A DNA stretch of 32,438 nucleotides from Alcanivoracaceae bacterium (GTDB lineage: Bacteria > Pseudomonadota > Gammaproteobacteria > Pseudomonadales > Alcanivoracaceae). The notes beneath the pieces were generated by a model. The model was not told where the DNA came from and made no database searches. It saw only the letters and a list, made by a program, of their open reading frames with translations. Below, piece after piece: positions 1 to 8,205 of the stretch (the stretch's first letter is position 1; each line of letters opens with the position of its first letter). Position numbers and translations under genes: made by a program. The stretch spans positions 1-32,438 of the forward strand of contig JARGPU010000007.1 of NCBI GenBank assembly GCA_029210325.1, given 5' to 3'.

Positions 1-62
1 GAGATATCGTCGAGCAGGGTGGCAATGTCGTCGATCAGTGCCAGCAGGCTGGTTCCGGCCAT
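1..62 (-). CDS. DUF808 (YedI-like) inner-membrane protein, N-terminal fragment
   Basis: Only the first 20 complete codons are in the window; the gene continues off the left edge. The minus-strand reading from the ATG at 62-60 is MAGTSLLALIDDIATLLDDI. This closely resembles the conserved start of DUF808/YedI proteins, poorly characterised multi-pass inner-membrane proteins. A GGAG Shine-Dalgarno sequence sits about 7 bases before the ATG. The gene diverges from rnpB across a 126-base gap that must hold both promoters. The family call rests on this short N-terminus alone. Confidence 0.7.
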   Translation of the reverse strand, partial: MAGTSLLALIDDIATLLDDI

Positions 63-153
63 GGAATGTCTCCGTGAGCGAGGGGGCAGAGCAAGGCATT
101 ATGCCTGATGCCCTTGCGCCACATTGGCAAATACCCAAGGTAGGTAAAAACAC

Positions 154-188
154 TGTGCCCTGACCCTCGCTACCGCTACACTGCGCCC
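154..188 (+). promoter_or_regulatory. Putative rnpB promoter with GC-rich discriminator
   Basis: A -10-like TACACT lies at 177-182, seven bases before the expected RNase P RNA 5' end. It is followed by GCGCCC at 183-188. The -35 region near 154-159 is weak. GC-rich discriminators are typical of stable-RNA promoters under stringent control, so that regulation is inferred here. The assignment depends mainly on position relative to rnpB. Confidence 0.5.
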
Positions 189-560
189 GGGGTCGGCCAG
201 ACAGTCGCTGGTGGCGCAAGCTGCTGGAGGAAAGTCCGGGCTCCATAGGGCAGGGTGCCAGGTAACGCCTGGGGGGCACACTGGTGACGGTGTGGCTACG
301 GAAAGTGCCGCAGAGAATATACCGCCGATGGCTTCTTTCTTCGGAAAGGGTGCACAGGTAAGGGTGAAAAGGTGCGGTAAGAGCGCACCGCGCCTCTGGC
401 AACAGGGGTGGCAGGGTAAACCCCACTCGGAGCAAGACCAAATAGGGTTCCTATGGCGTGGCCCGCGCTGGAACCGGGTAGGTCGCTAGAGGCCTGTGGC
501 GACGCAGGTCCCAGATGAATGACTGTCCACGACAGAACCCGGCTTATCGGCCGACCCCAT
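189..560 (+). ncRNA. rnpB: RNase P RNA (M1 RNA), bacterial type A
   Basis: This is the catalytic RNA of RNase P, which removes 5' leaders from precursor tRNAs together with the RnpA protein. The conserved core blocks are all readable: GGAGGAAAGTCCGGGCTCC at about 226-244, then CAGGGTGCCAGGTAACGCC, the GGTGCGGTAAGAGCGCACCG helix at 371-390, GAGCAAGACCAAATAGGG near 430-448, and AGAACCCGGCTTA at 534-546. The 5' GGGTCGGCC (about 189-198) pairs with 3' GGCCGACCC (549-557), closing the P1 helix and fixing the ends to within a few bases. At about 372 nucleotides it has the usual type A length. It lies upstream of mraZ, as in several gammaproteobacteria. Confidence 0.97.
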
Positions 561-576
561 TTCTTACTCGTATAAA

Positions 577-605
577 GGTCGGACGCAGTCCATCCGGCCC
601 TTATA
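577..605 (+). terminator. Candidate rnpB terminator hairpin
   Basis: GGTCGGA (577-583) can pair with TCCGGCC (593-599), with one G-U wobble and a nine-base loop. The sequence after it is AT-rich (CTTATAT) but not a clean T-run. The position 17 bases after the rnpB 3' end fits termination or a 3' processing structure. The weak T-tract keeps confidence low. Confidence 0.35.
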
Positions 606-808
606 TCCATCTATGATCTTTTATATTTTTTTATATGTAAAAATCATCTAATACTTAAAGTGCTTTATCAGGAGCGCTTCGCACCCTACTGATTCGCTGG
701 ACTACGCCCCGCTTCAGGCCCTCCCCGAACTCCCTCCCAGACAGACCCCACCTCTCTAATATACTGTTTTATAAATACTTTTCTTCAGTGGTCATTACTT
801 CCTGCAGC
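600..808. other. Non-coding stretch between rnpB and the mraZ promoter, with AT-rich block
   Basis: No convincing gene is visible here. Positions about 601-660 are strikingly AT-rich against a GC-rich background. They contain an imperfect inverted repeat: TGATCTTTTATAT at 614-626 against TATGTAAAAATCA at 634-646. A TATACT at 760-765 with CAGACA at 738-743 (16-base spacing) could be a weak extra sigma-70 promoter reading toward mraZ. Confidence 0.5.
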
Positions 809-838
809 TTGACTTGCTGTTCACGCAGGCCATAGAGT
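809..838 (+). promoter_or_regulatory. Candidate sigma-70 promoter for the mraZ/dcw operon
   Basis: TTGACT at 809-814 matches the -35 consensus in five of six bases. The best -10 is TAGAGT at 833-838 (spacing 18); CATAGA at 831-836 is an alternative. Transcription would start near 845, immediately at the TGG repeat cluster, which suits repression by MraZ. The -10 is imperfect. Confidence 0.5.
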
Positions 839-846
839 GTCGCTTG

Positions 847-883
847 GTGGAGAAAAGTGGGAAGAAGTGGGAGGAAATGGCGT
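847..883 (+). promoter_or_regulatory. MraZ operator (mra box): four 10-base direct repeats
   Basis: TGG triplets fall at 848-850, 858-860, 868-870 and 878-880, exactly 10 bases apart. The units are GTGGAGAAAA, GTGGGAAGAA, GTGGGAGGAA and a degenerate ATGGCG. MraZ proteins are known to bind short TGGGN-type direct repeats with a 10-base period upstream of their own gene and repress the dcw promoter. The array lies 44-80 bases before the mraZ start codon, just after the candidate promoter. Three repeats are good and the fourth is weaker. Confidence 0.8.
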
Positions 884-926
884 CGCAGCGTCAGTTTCCG
901 AAGGATTTGGTTACCAGGGGAAGAGC

Positions 927-1370
927 ATGTTTACCGGGCGCACCGCCCTCAGCCTCGACGCAAAGGGCCGCATGGCCATACCCGCCAGGCACCGCGAGAA
1001 ACTGATTGTTTCTTGTGGCGGACGCGTAGTGCTCACCCAATACCCCTTCGACCCCTGTCTAGCCCTTTACTCCGAGCCGCAATGGGAAGTCATCGCCAAT
1101 CAGGTTGCTGGTTTGAGTGATGCCGAGCCGGCGGTGCGCAAACTAAAGCGCCTGTTTCTTGGTCAGGCGGTGGAGATGGAGCTGGATAGCAGCGGTCGCA
1201 TTCTCGTGCCACCGGAATTACGCGGTCTGATCAATCTGGACCGCAAGGCGATGTTGGTCGGTGTAATGCGTCGCTTTGAGATCTGGGAAGAAAGCGCCTG
1301 GATCGCCAGTAATGAAACTCTGGATCTGGCTGGCGAGCTGCCAGACAGCATCAACGCTCTGGCGTTCTGA
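927..1370 (+). CDS. mraZ: Transcriptional regulator MraZ
   Basis: MraZ is a DNA-binding repressor of the dcw operon that forms a ring of AbrB-like subunits. The 147-residue product begins MFTGRTALSLDAKGR, as in known MraZ proteins. It contains the two expected half-repeats with a D-x-x-G-R signature: LDAKGRMAIP near residue 10 and LDSSGRILVP at residues 86-95. An in-frame upstream extension to 837 is possible, but it would run through the operator repeats. The ATG at 927 has an AGGGGAAG ribosome site (915-922) and matches the family start. It is the first gene of the cluster, with rsmH eight bases downstream. Autoregulation through the repeats at 847-883 is inferred. Confidence 0.95.
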   Translation: MFTGRTALSLDAKGRMAIPARHREKLIVSCGGRVVLTQYPFDPCLALYSEPQWEVIANQVAGLSDAEPAVRKLKRLFLGQAVEMELDSSGRILVPPELRGLINLDRKAMLVGVMRRFEIWEESAWIASNETLDLAGELPDSINALAF

Positions 1371-1378
1371 GGATGCCT

Positions 1379-2311
1379 ATGGCCACCACAGAACAATTCG
1401 CTCATCAGTCAGTTATGTTGGATGAGGTACTGGAAATGCTGCCAACCCGCGCCGACGGTTTTTATGTCGACGCCACCTTCGGGAGGGGCGGGCACAGTCG
1501 CGCTCTGCTTGATCGGCTTGGGGTGGGGGCGCGCTTGATAGGCATTGATCAGGACCCGGAGGCGGTCATCATCGGGCAGCAACTGGAGCGGGCAGATGCC
1601 CGCTTTCGCATTGTTGCGGGGCGTTTCGATTGTCTTGACCAAGTGGTTGCTGAGGAAGGTCGTCTGCTTGATGGTTTGCTGATGGACCTTGGTGTGTCAT
1701 CGCCGCAGTTGGATGATGCTGCTCGCGGGTTCAGCTTTTTACGCGACGGCCCGCTGGATATGCGGATGAATCCGGATGTCGGTGAGAGTGCCGCCCAGTG
1801 GTTGGCACGCGCCGACGAAAAAGAAATCGCCGATGTGTTGTACCTGTTTGGTGAAGAGAAAAAATCCCGTCGTATTGCGCGAATGATTTGTGAGACGCGC
1901 AAGGAAAATCCCTTGACCCGTACTACCGAGTTGGCTGCCCTTTGTGGTCGCGCCATCGGCCGTGGCGAGCCGGGCAAGCACCCGGCGACGCGGACATTCC
2001 AGGCAATTCGAATCTATATCAATCAGGAGCTTGGGGCTCTCGAGAGTTTGCTGGGCCAGACCATTGATTGTCTCGCAGTTGGCGGGCGTCTGGCAGTGAT
2101 CAGCTTCCACTCGCTGGAAGATCGTATCGTCAAACAGTTTATTCGCGATGAGTCTGGGCGCGCGCCCATGCCGCGAGGTCTGCCGATTGAAATGCCGGTA
2201 CCCCGCCTGCAGCCTTTGGGCAAGGCTCGTCATGCGTCTGATGCAGAGGTGAAACGCAATCCACGGGCGCGCAGCGCTGTGCTGCGTGTGGCTGAGCGGG
2301 TGAGTGCATGA
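1379..2311 (+). CDS. rsmH: 16S rRNA (cytosine(1402)-N4)-methyltransferase RsmH
   Basis: RsmH (formerly MraW) uses S-adenosylmethionine to methylate C1402 of 16S rRNA on the exocyclic N4. The protein has about 310 residues, the usual length. It shows the SAM-binding block DATFGRGGHSRALL, the central DLGVSSPQLDDAARGFSF segment, and the conserved SFHSLEDRIVKQF near the C-terminus. Two in-frame ATGs are available, at 1373 and 1379. I prefer 1379 because a GAGG at 1369-1372 then stands six bases away, whereas it would abut the first ATG. It ends in a four-base ATGA overlap with ftsL, implying translational coupling. Confidence 0.95.
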   Translation: MATTEQFAHQSVMLDEVLEMLPTRADGFYVDATFGRGGHSRALLDRLGVGARLIGIDQDPEAVIIGQQLERADARFRIVAGRFDCLDQVVAEEGRLLDGLLMDLGVSSPQLDDAARGFSFLRDGPLDMRMNPDVGESAAQWLARADEKEIADVLYLFGEEKKSRRIARMICETRKENPLTRTTELAALCGRAIGRGEPGKHPATRTFQAIRIYINQELGALESLLGQTIDCLAVGGRLAVISFHSLEDRIVKQFIRDESGRAPMPRGLPIEMPVPRLQPLGKARHASDAEVKRNPRARSAVLRVAERVSA

Positions 2312-2577
2312 ACCTGATATGGCGTGCTGAAGTACTGATTCTGCTGCTGCTAGTGCTATCCGCGCTGGCAGTTAGCTGGTCGGTGCATGAGGCGCGTCGA
2401 CTGACCAATGAAGTGCAGCGATTGCAAGCTGAACACAATCGTTTGCAGACCGAGTGGGGTCAGTTGCTGCTGGAGCAGAGCACTTGGGGGGCCTATGCCC
2501 GGGTGGAGCGCATAGCCAGAGAAAAGCTGTCGATGGCGCTGCCCAATGCTGATCAGCGCGTAGTGGTGAAGCCATGA
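2308..2577 (+). CDS. ftsL: Cell division protein FtsL
   Basis: FtsL is a small bitopic membrane protein that joins FtsB and FtsQ at the septum and helps activate FtsWI. The 89-residue product has a short N-terminal cytoplasmic tail and one membrane segment (about residues 7-24). A heptad-patterned periplasmic helix follows (about 27-60; EVQRLQAEHNRLQTEWGQLL), and the C-terminus contains VERIAREKLSM. It is shorter than the E. coli protein (121 residues), mainly at the N-terminus, as in many non-enteric species. It overlaps rsmH and ftsI by four bases each (ATGA), so all three are probably translated together. Confidence 0.92.
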   Translation: MNLIWRAEVLILLLLVLSALAVSWSVHEARRLTNEVQRLQAEHNRLQTEWGQLLLEQSTWGAYARVERIAREKLSMALPNADQRVVVKP

Positions 2578-4292
2578 AAGCGATGCAGCGAAACAGCACT
2601 GGCTCTTTGCGCAAACGCTACCTCTTTATGATGGCCTTCTGGGGGCTGCTAGGCATCGGCTTGCTGGCTCGGGCAGTGGATCTGCATATCGGGCAGCACG
2701 AGTTTCTGTCCCGTCAGGGTGATATGCGTAATTTGCGCGTTGAGCCGCTGGCAGCGCATCGAGGTGTTATCTCGGATCGCCATGGTCGGCCGCTGGCGGT
2801 TAGCACACCGGTGATTACTCTATGGGCCAATCCCCGTGAGGCGCTGGAATCCCGTGACAGCTGGAGCCGGTTGAATGGTAACAAGGTGCTGGACAGCAAG
2901 GCGTTGGCCCAGCGTGTGCTGCCTAACTCTCAGCGCGAATTCATCTATCTGTCCAGGCATCTTGCTCCCGAACAGGCGCAACAAGTGCTTGATCTGCGAG
3001 TGCCCGGTATCTATGCATTGACCGAGTACCGTCGTTATTACCCTGCGGCGGAAGTGACCAGTCATATAGTTGGTTTTACCAACATTGATGATATTGGTCA
3101 GGAAGGTGTTGAGCTGTCATTTGAAGAAGTCCTGCGTGGCGCTGCGGGTCGCAAGCGAGTGGTACGTGATCTGATTGGTCGAGTGATTCAGGATATCGAA
3201 ATCATTGAAGAGGCACGGCCTGGCCAGGATGTGCAGCTAAGTATTGATCTGCGCTTGCAGTATTTGGCTTATCGCGAACTGATGAGTGCTGTCAGTCGAC
3301 ATAGTGCCAGCGGTGGCTCGGTAGTGGTACTGGATGCCGATACCGGCGAGATTCTCGCCATGGTTAATCAGCCTGGTTATAACCCAAACGGTCGCGCCGG
3401 CCTTAGCCCGGCGGCCATGCGTAACCGTGCGGTAACGGACCTGTTTGAACCGGGCTCAACACTGAAGACCATTACGCTGGCTACCGCGCTGGAAGCCGGA
3501 ATGGTAACGCCGCACAGCATGATCGACACGCGCCCTGGAACCATAAGGGTGTCGGGCAAAACCATTCGCGATCATCGCAACTATGGGGTTATGGATATAA
3601 CGGCAGCTTTTGGTAAGTCGTCTAACGTTATGACGACCAAGCTGGCGTTAGACATGCAGCCCCAGCAACTGCAAAACATGCTGGATCGATTCGGCTTTGG
3701 CCGCGCTACCGGCATTCCTTTTCCTGGCGAAAGTGATGGTGTGCTTCCGCTGCGGGCGCGCTGGCGCGATATTGAGCAGGCCACATTATCTTATGGCTAC
3801 GGCGTTTCAGTAACAGCGTTGCAGCTTGCTCAGGCCTACGCTGTGTTAGCCAATGACGGCGTGCATCTGCCGGTTTCCTTGACACGAGTAAGTGAACCGC
3901 CCAAAGGGGAGCGTGTGATCTCTTCCGCTACCGCTGGCATGTTGGTAGACATGCTCGGTGTTGTGGTGAGCGATCGTGGCACAGCGCGCCAGGCACGGGT
4001 TAACGGCTATCAGGTGGGCGGCAAAACCGGCACTGTGCACAAGATTGTTAATGGCGTTTATGCGGATGACAACTATTTAAGTTTGTTTGTTGGCGTGGCA
4101 CCGCTAGACAACCCGCGTTATGTCGCGGTGGTGGTAATTGATGACCCTGCAGGCGAGGCTTACTACGGCGGCGAAGTTGCTGCGCCGGTATTTTCCCGCA
4201 TTATGGAAGGCGTATTGCGCACTCTGAATGTTACCCCTGACGCCAGTCAGGGTATCTGGGCGGGCGTTACCGCCAGTGAGGGTCGCTCATGA
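2574..4292 (+). CDS. ftsI: Septal peptidoglycan transpeptidase FtsI (PBP3)
   Basis: This class B penicillin-binding protein cross-links septal peptidoglycan with FtsW. The 572-residue protein has one N-terminal membrane anchor (about residues 16-36) and a pedestal domain. Its C-terminal transpeptidase carries all three active-site motifs: S295-T-L-K298 (nucleophile and general base), S349-S-N351, and K484-T-G-T. The region before the catalytic domain includes RRYYPAAEVTSHIVGFTN, typical of PBP3. It overlaps ftsL and murE by four bases. It would be the target of aztreonam-type beta-lactams by family analogy. Confidence 0.97.
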   Translation: MKAMQRNSTGSLRKRYLFMMAFWGLLGIGLLARAVDLHIGQHEFLSRQGDMRNLRVEPLAAHRGVISDRHGRPLAVSTPVITLWANPREALESRDSWSRLNGNKVLDSKALAQRVLPNSQREFIYLSRHLAPEQAQQVLDLRVPGIYALTEYRRYYPAAEVTSHIVGFTNIDDIGQEGVELSFEEVLRGAAGRKRVVRDLIGRVIQDIEIIEEARPGQDVQLSIDLRLQYLAYRELMSAVSRHSASGGSVVVLDADTGEILAMVNQPGYNPNGRAGLSPAAMRNRAVTDLFEPGSTLKTITLATALEAGMVTPHSMIDTRPGTIRVSGKTIRDHRNYGVMDITAAFGKSSNVMTTKLALDMQPQQLQNMLDRFGFGRATGIPFPGESDGVLPLRARWRDIEQATLSYGYGVSVTALQLAQAYAVLANDGVHLPVSLTRVSEPPKGERVISSATAGMLVDMLGVVVSDRGTARQARVNGYQVGGKTGTVHKIVNGVYADDNYLSLFVGVAPLDNPRYVAVVVIDDPAGEAYYGGEVAAPVFSRIMEGVLRTLNVTPDASQGIWAGVTASEGRS

Positions 4293-5761
4293 TGACTCTG
4301 CAGCAATTACTGCCGGATATGGCGCTATCTGCACAGCATGCCCAGTGCTGTATTCAGGGCATGCGTCTTGACAGCCGTCGAGTGCGCGATGGGGATTTGT
4401 TTGTTGCCCTGGGTGGCGCCCGTCAAGATGGTCGTCGTTTCATTGAGGCAGCCATTCATGCGGGTGCTGTGGCGGTGCTTACTGAGTCGGAAAAGTATTC
4501 CGAAGCGGAGCAGGGTGGCGTGCCGGTGATTGGCATGCCATCGCTGTCGGCAGGCCTGGTTGGCCTGGCTGCGCGCTTCCATCAGAACCCGATGGCTTCG
4601 CTTAGTGTGCTCGGCGTTACCGGCACAAATGGAAAAAGTAGTGTTGCCTGGTTTTTGCGTGATGCCATGAATGCGGTGGATATGCCTTGCGGGCTGATCG
4701 GGACATTAGGCGCACATTATGGTGATTATCACGATGACGTGGGGCACACCACACCAGACACACTGACACTTCACGAATCTCTTGGCGCGTTTCGTGATCG
4801 CGGCGCTCGATACGTGGCCATGGAAGTGTCTTCCCACGCGCTGGCGCAGGACCGTTTGGCCGGTGTATCCGTGAACATCGCAGCGTTTACTAATCTGAGC
4901 CGGGATCATCTTGATTACCATGGTGACATGGATGGCTACTTTGCCGCCAAGAGTCGTCTGTTCCACGGTCATGCCATTGCTGGCGCAGTGATCAATACCA
5001 GTGATCGTTATGGCGCCCGTCTGGCGACGCAGCTGGCTGACAATATTCGTTGTATCCGGGTAGGCGGTAAGGATGCGGATATTCTCTGTGCGGATGTGCA
5101 GCTTAATGCTGATGGTATCAGTGCGCGTATTACTGTCGCCGGTGAGAGCCTGTTAGTGCGGCTGCCGCTTTATGGACGGTTCAATATCGACAACCTGATG
5201 ATTGTCGCCGGCATGCTGGCGGTGCAAGGGCTGGCGCCACAAGCAATTGGTGCCGCGCTGTCGGCGGTAACGCCAGTGCCGGGTCGTATGCAGCCAGTGA
5301 TGATTGGCGATGGGCCAGTCGTTCTGGTGGATTACGCACACACCCCGGATGCTCTTGAAAAATCCTTACATGCAGTTCGCGAGCACTTTACCGGCAAGCT
5401 TTGGTGTGTAGTTGGTTGTGGCGGTAATCGTGACACCGGTAAGCGCCCGCTGATGGCTGCTATGGCGGAGAAGCTTGCCGACCAGTTGATTTTTACTGCG
5501 GACAATCCGCGTGACGAGTCTGTGCAGGAAATTATTAGTGACATGCTAGCCGGCGTGCAGCATGCACTGGCGGTTCAGGTTATCGCTGATCGTCGCGAGG
5601 CGGTTCGTACAGCGGTGCTGCAGGCGGCACCCGGTGATGTGGTGCTGGTAGCAGGAAAAGGCCATGAGCATTGGCAGGAAATCGGCGCGGAAAAGTTGCC
5701 GATGGATGATGTGTCATTGGCGCGGGAAGCACTGCATACCCGTCATGGGGGTGGGCAATGA
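4289..5761 (+). CDS. murE: UDP-MurNAc-tripeptide synthetase MurE (meso-DAP adding)
   Basis: This cytoplasmic Mur ligase adds meso-diaminopimelate to UDP-MurNAc-L-Ala-D-Glu using ATP. The 490-residue protein has the P-loop VTGTNGKSS with lysine at 116. The probable carbamylated lysine is K221 in YFAAKSRLF. The D405-N-P-R408 motif marks enzymes that use meso-DAP rather than lysine, consistent with a Gram-negative wall. The start overlaps the ftsI stop (ATGATGA); the second ATG three bases on is equally possible. The murE stop overlaps the murF start. Confidence 0.97.
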   Translation: MMTLQQLLPDMALSAQHAQCCIQGMRLDSRRVRDGDLFVALGGARQDGRRFIEAAIHAGAVAVLTESEKYSEAEQGGVPVIGMPSLSAGLVGLAARFHQNPMASLSVLGVTGTNGKSSVAWFLRDAMNAVDMPCGLIGTLGAHYGDYHDDVGHTTPDTLTLHESLGAFRDRGARYVAMEVSSHALAQDRLAGVSVNIAAFTNLSRDHLDYHGDMDGYFAAKSRLFHGHAIAGAVINTSDRYGARLATQLADNIRCIRVGGKDADILCADVQLNADGISARITVAGESLLVRLPLYGRFNIDNLMIVAGMLAVQGLAPQAIGAALSAVTPVPGRMQPVMIGDGPVVLVDYAHTPDALEKSLHAVREHFTGKLWCVVGCGGNRDTGKRPLMAAMAEKLADQLIFTADNPRDESVQEIISDMLAGVQHALAVQVIADRREAVRTAVLQAAPGDVVLVAGKGHEHWQEIGAEKLPMDDVSLAREALHTRHGGGQ

Positions 5762-7113
5762 GGCTATCCCAGGTGACGCGTTTCTGTGATGGTCGCCTGT
5801 CCGGTGCGGACGTGGAGTTTTCCCGAGTCTGTACCGATACCCGTGATATCCGCTCGGGGGATTTGTTTGTCGCCCTACGGGGCGATCGTTTCGACGGCCA
5901 CGACTTTATTGATGATGCGGCCAAATCCGGTGCTGTAGCCACACTATGCGAGCAGCCAGTGGCGCAACTGCCTGCCGTTATTGTTGCTGACAGTCGTCGC
6001 GCTCTCGGTCTGCTGGCTGCGGGTTGGGCCGCACAGCATTCACTTGCCCGTATAGCGGTGACCGGCAACGCGGGTAAAACCACAGTTAAGGAAATGATTG
6101 CCTGCATGTTGTCATCGCAACCCGGTGATGCGGCGGTACACGCCACTAAAGGTAATCTGAATAACGACATCGGCGTGCCGTTGACCCTGCTTGGTGTCAA
6201 CACTGGTCACCGCTACGGCGTGTTTGAGCTCGGAGCCAATGCGCCCGGTGAGATCGCCTGGACATGCTCATTGGTGCGTCCGCAGATAGTCATGATCACC
6301 AATGTTACCGGGGCCCATCTTGAAGGCTTCGGTTCCATGCAGGGTATTGCTGAAGCCAAGGCGGAAATCTATTCCGCTACTGCCGCGGATGCGGTGGCCA
6401 TTGTCAATGCGGATGATCAGTTTGCTGGATTCTTTACTACTCAGGCGCTACGGGCTGAGCTGCGCATAGTAACTGTGGGTCAATACAGTGGTGCGGATTG
6501 GCGCGCTGAACAGGTTCGTCTGAATGGTTCCACAGTGGACTTTGTGTTGCTGCACGAAGCTGGTCGTTACAACGTGCACCTGCCTTTACCCGGTGCCCAT
6601 CAGGTGAGTAACGCACTGATGGCAATCGCTGCGGTGGTTGAGGCCGGAGTGGCTATCAACGATGCGTTGCCCCGTCTAACCCAGCTTCAGCCGGTTAAAG
6701 GTCGGATGAATATCAATGCCTGTCTCGGTGGCACGCTGGTGGATGACAGCTATAACGCTAACCCTGGTTCAGTACGGGTGGTCATCGACTGGCTATCAGC
6801 ACAACCGGCTCCCAGAGCCCTGGTGTTGGGCAATTTGGCTGAGCTCGGCCCGGATGAAATGGCGATTCATCGCCAGTTGGGTGAGTACGCGCATGCCGCC
6901 GGGATTGATCGCTTGATTACAGTGGGCGCGCTTGCCGCTCAGGCCGCACAGGCGTTTGGTCAGGGTGCAGAGCAGGCGGATGGATATCAATCTGCGACAG
7001 AGCTTGCCCGGTCAGTGCTTTCGCAGGGCGGCACGGTATTAGTCAAAGGTTCACGCAGCGCTGGAATGGAAGCCGTCATCACTGCTCTGCAGCTTATTGA
7101 GGAGACGCGCTGA
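5758..7113 (+). CDS. murF: UDP-MurNAc-tripeptide:D-Ala-D-Ala ligase MurF
   Basis: MurF attaches the D-Ala-D-Ala dipeptide to complete UDP-MurNAc-pentapeptide in the cytoplasm. The 451-residue protein shows the N-terminal substrate domain ([14 protein letters not shown]). Its P-loop is [13 protein letters not shown] with lysine at 107; the downstream blocks are [26 protein letters not shown] and, in the C-terminal domain, [11 protein letters not shown]. These are the standard MurF signatures. It overlaps murE by four bases and mraY by one (TGATG). Ddl, encoded further down the same cluster, supplies its dipeptide substrate. Confidence 0.97.
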   Translation: MRLSQVTRFCDGRLSGADVEFSRVCTDTRDIRSGDLFVALRGDRFDGHDFIDDAAKSGAVATLCEQPVAQLPAVIVADSRRALGLLAAGWAAQHSLARIAVTGNAGKTTVKEMIACMLSSQPGDAAVHATKGNLNNDIGVPLTLLGVNTGHRYGVFELGANAPGEIAWTCSLVRPQIVMITNVTGAHLEGFGSMQGIAEAKAEIYSATAADAVAIVNADDQFAGFFTTQALRAELRIVTVGQYSGADWRAEQVRLNGSTVDFVLLHEAGRYNVHLPLPGAHQVSNALMAIAAVVEAGVAINDALPRLTQLQPVKGRMNINACLGGTLVDDSYNANPGSVRVVIDWLSAQPAPRALVLGNLAELGPDEMAIHRQLGEYAHAAGIDRLITVGALAAQAAQAFGQGAEQADGYQSATELARSVLSQGGTVLVKGSRSAGMEAVITALQLIEETR

Positions 7114-8195
7114 TGTTGCTCTGGCTGGCGGAATATCTTGCCCAGTTTAATTCAGGCTTTTTGGTGCTGCAGTACATCACCTTGCGAGCTATTTTCAGTG
7201 TTCTGACGGCGCTATTTATCGCATTTTTTGTCGGCCCGCTGATGATTCGCAAACTCAAGCAGTATCAGGTTGGTCAGGCGATTCGTGATGATGGCCCGAA
7301 GAGTCACTTCTCGAAGGCAGGTACACCGACTATGGGGGGCGCCTTGATCCTGCTGGCGATCATTCTGTCGACCCTGTTATGGGCGGACCTGGACAACCGT
7401 TATGTCTGGATCACGTTGGGCGTAGTAGTGGTGTTTGGCGCAGTGGGCTGGGTAGATGACTGGCGCAAGGTGATCCAGAAAAATTCCCGCGGACTGCCAG
7501 CGAAATGGAAGTACCTGTGGCAGTCAGTTGGCGCTTTGGGTGCGGCTAGTGCACTTTACTTCACCGCACAAAGCCCGGCGGAAACTCAATTGATTGTACC
7601 GTTCTTCAAGGACGTGGCGATCAATATGGGTGTGTTCTATATCGTTCTGACCTATTTCGTTATCAACGGCACCAGTAATGCGGTAAACCTTACTGATGGC
7701 CTGGATGGCCTGGCGATTATGCCTACCGTATTGGTGGCTGCAGCGCTGGGTGTGTTTGCCTATGCATCGGGTCATACCGAGTTCGCAACCTATCTTCATA
7801 TTCCCTATATCGCCGGTTCCGGCGAGCTGGTTGTCATGGTGGCGGCGCTATGTGGTGCCGGTCTTGGCTTTCTATGGTTCAACACCTACCCGGCACAGGT
7901 ATTCATGGGTGACGTCGGCGCGCTGGCGCTGGGAGCTATGCTGGGGGTTATGGCGGTGATCGTCCGGCAGGAAATAGTTCTGTTCATTATGGGCGGTGTG
8001 TTCGTCATGGAAACCGTCTCGGTGATGATGCAGGTGGCCTCTTTCAAGCTTACCGGGCGCCGCATCTTCCGCATGGCACCTATCCACCACCACTTCGAGC
8101 TGAAGGGCTGGCCGGAGCCAAAAATTATTGTTCGCTTCTGGATTATCACCGTGATTCTGGTGTTGATCGGTTTGGCTACATTGAAGATTCGTTGA
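7113..8195 (+). CDS. mraY: Phospho-MurNAc-pentapeptide transferase MraY
   Basis: This integral membrane enzyme transfers phospho-MurNAc-pentapeptide to undecaprenyl phosphate, making lipid I. It has 360 residues, the same as the E. coli enzyme, with about ten hydrophobic segments. The catalytic region is intact: D115-D116 in GWVDDWRK, D195 and D198 in [10 protein letters not shown], and the H325-H326-H327 cluster in [11 protein letters not shown]. The start codon shares one base with the murF stop (TGATG). Inhibition by MraY nucleoside antibiotics is expected from the family. Confidence 0.98.
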   Translation: MLLWLAEYLAQFNSGFLVLQYITLRAIFSVLTALFIAFFVGPLMIRKLKQYQVGQAIRDDGPKSHFSKAGTPTMGGALILLAIILSTLLWADLDNRYVWITLGVVVVFGAVGWVDDWRKVIQKNSRGLPAKWKYLWQSVGALGAASALYFTAQSPAETQLIVPFFKDVAINMGVFYIVLTYFVINGTSNAVNLTDGLDGLAIMPTVLVAAALGVFAYASGHTEFATYLHIPYIAGSGELVVMVAALCGAGLGFLWFNTYPAQVFMGDVGALALGAMLGVMAVIVRQEIVLFIMGGVFVMETVSVMMQVASFKLTGRRIFRMAPIHHHFELKGWPEPKIIVRFWIITVILVLIGLATLKIR

Positions 8196-8205
8196 GGAGC
8201 GTAGC

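Noticed and set aside
99-610. Several short open frames over the RNase P RNA gene
   Set aside because: They coincide with the conserved rnpB structure and have no protein resemblance.
837-926. MraZ with a 30-residue longer N-terminus
   Set aside because: It would put coding sequence through the operator repeats and does not match the family start; the ATG at 927 has a good ribosome site.
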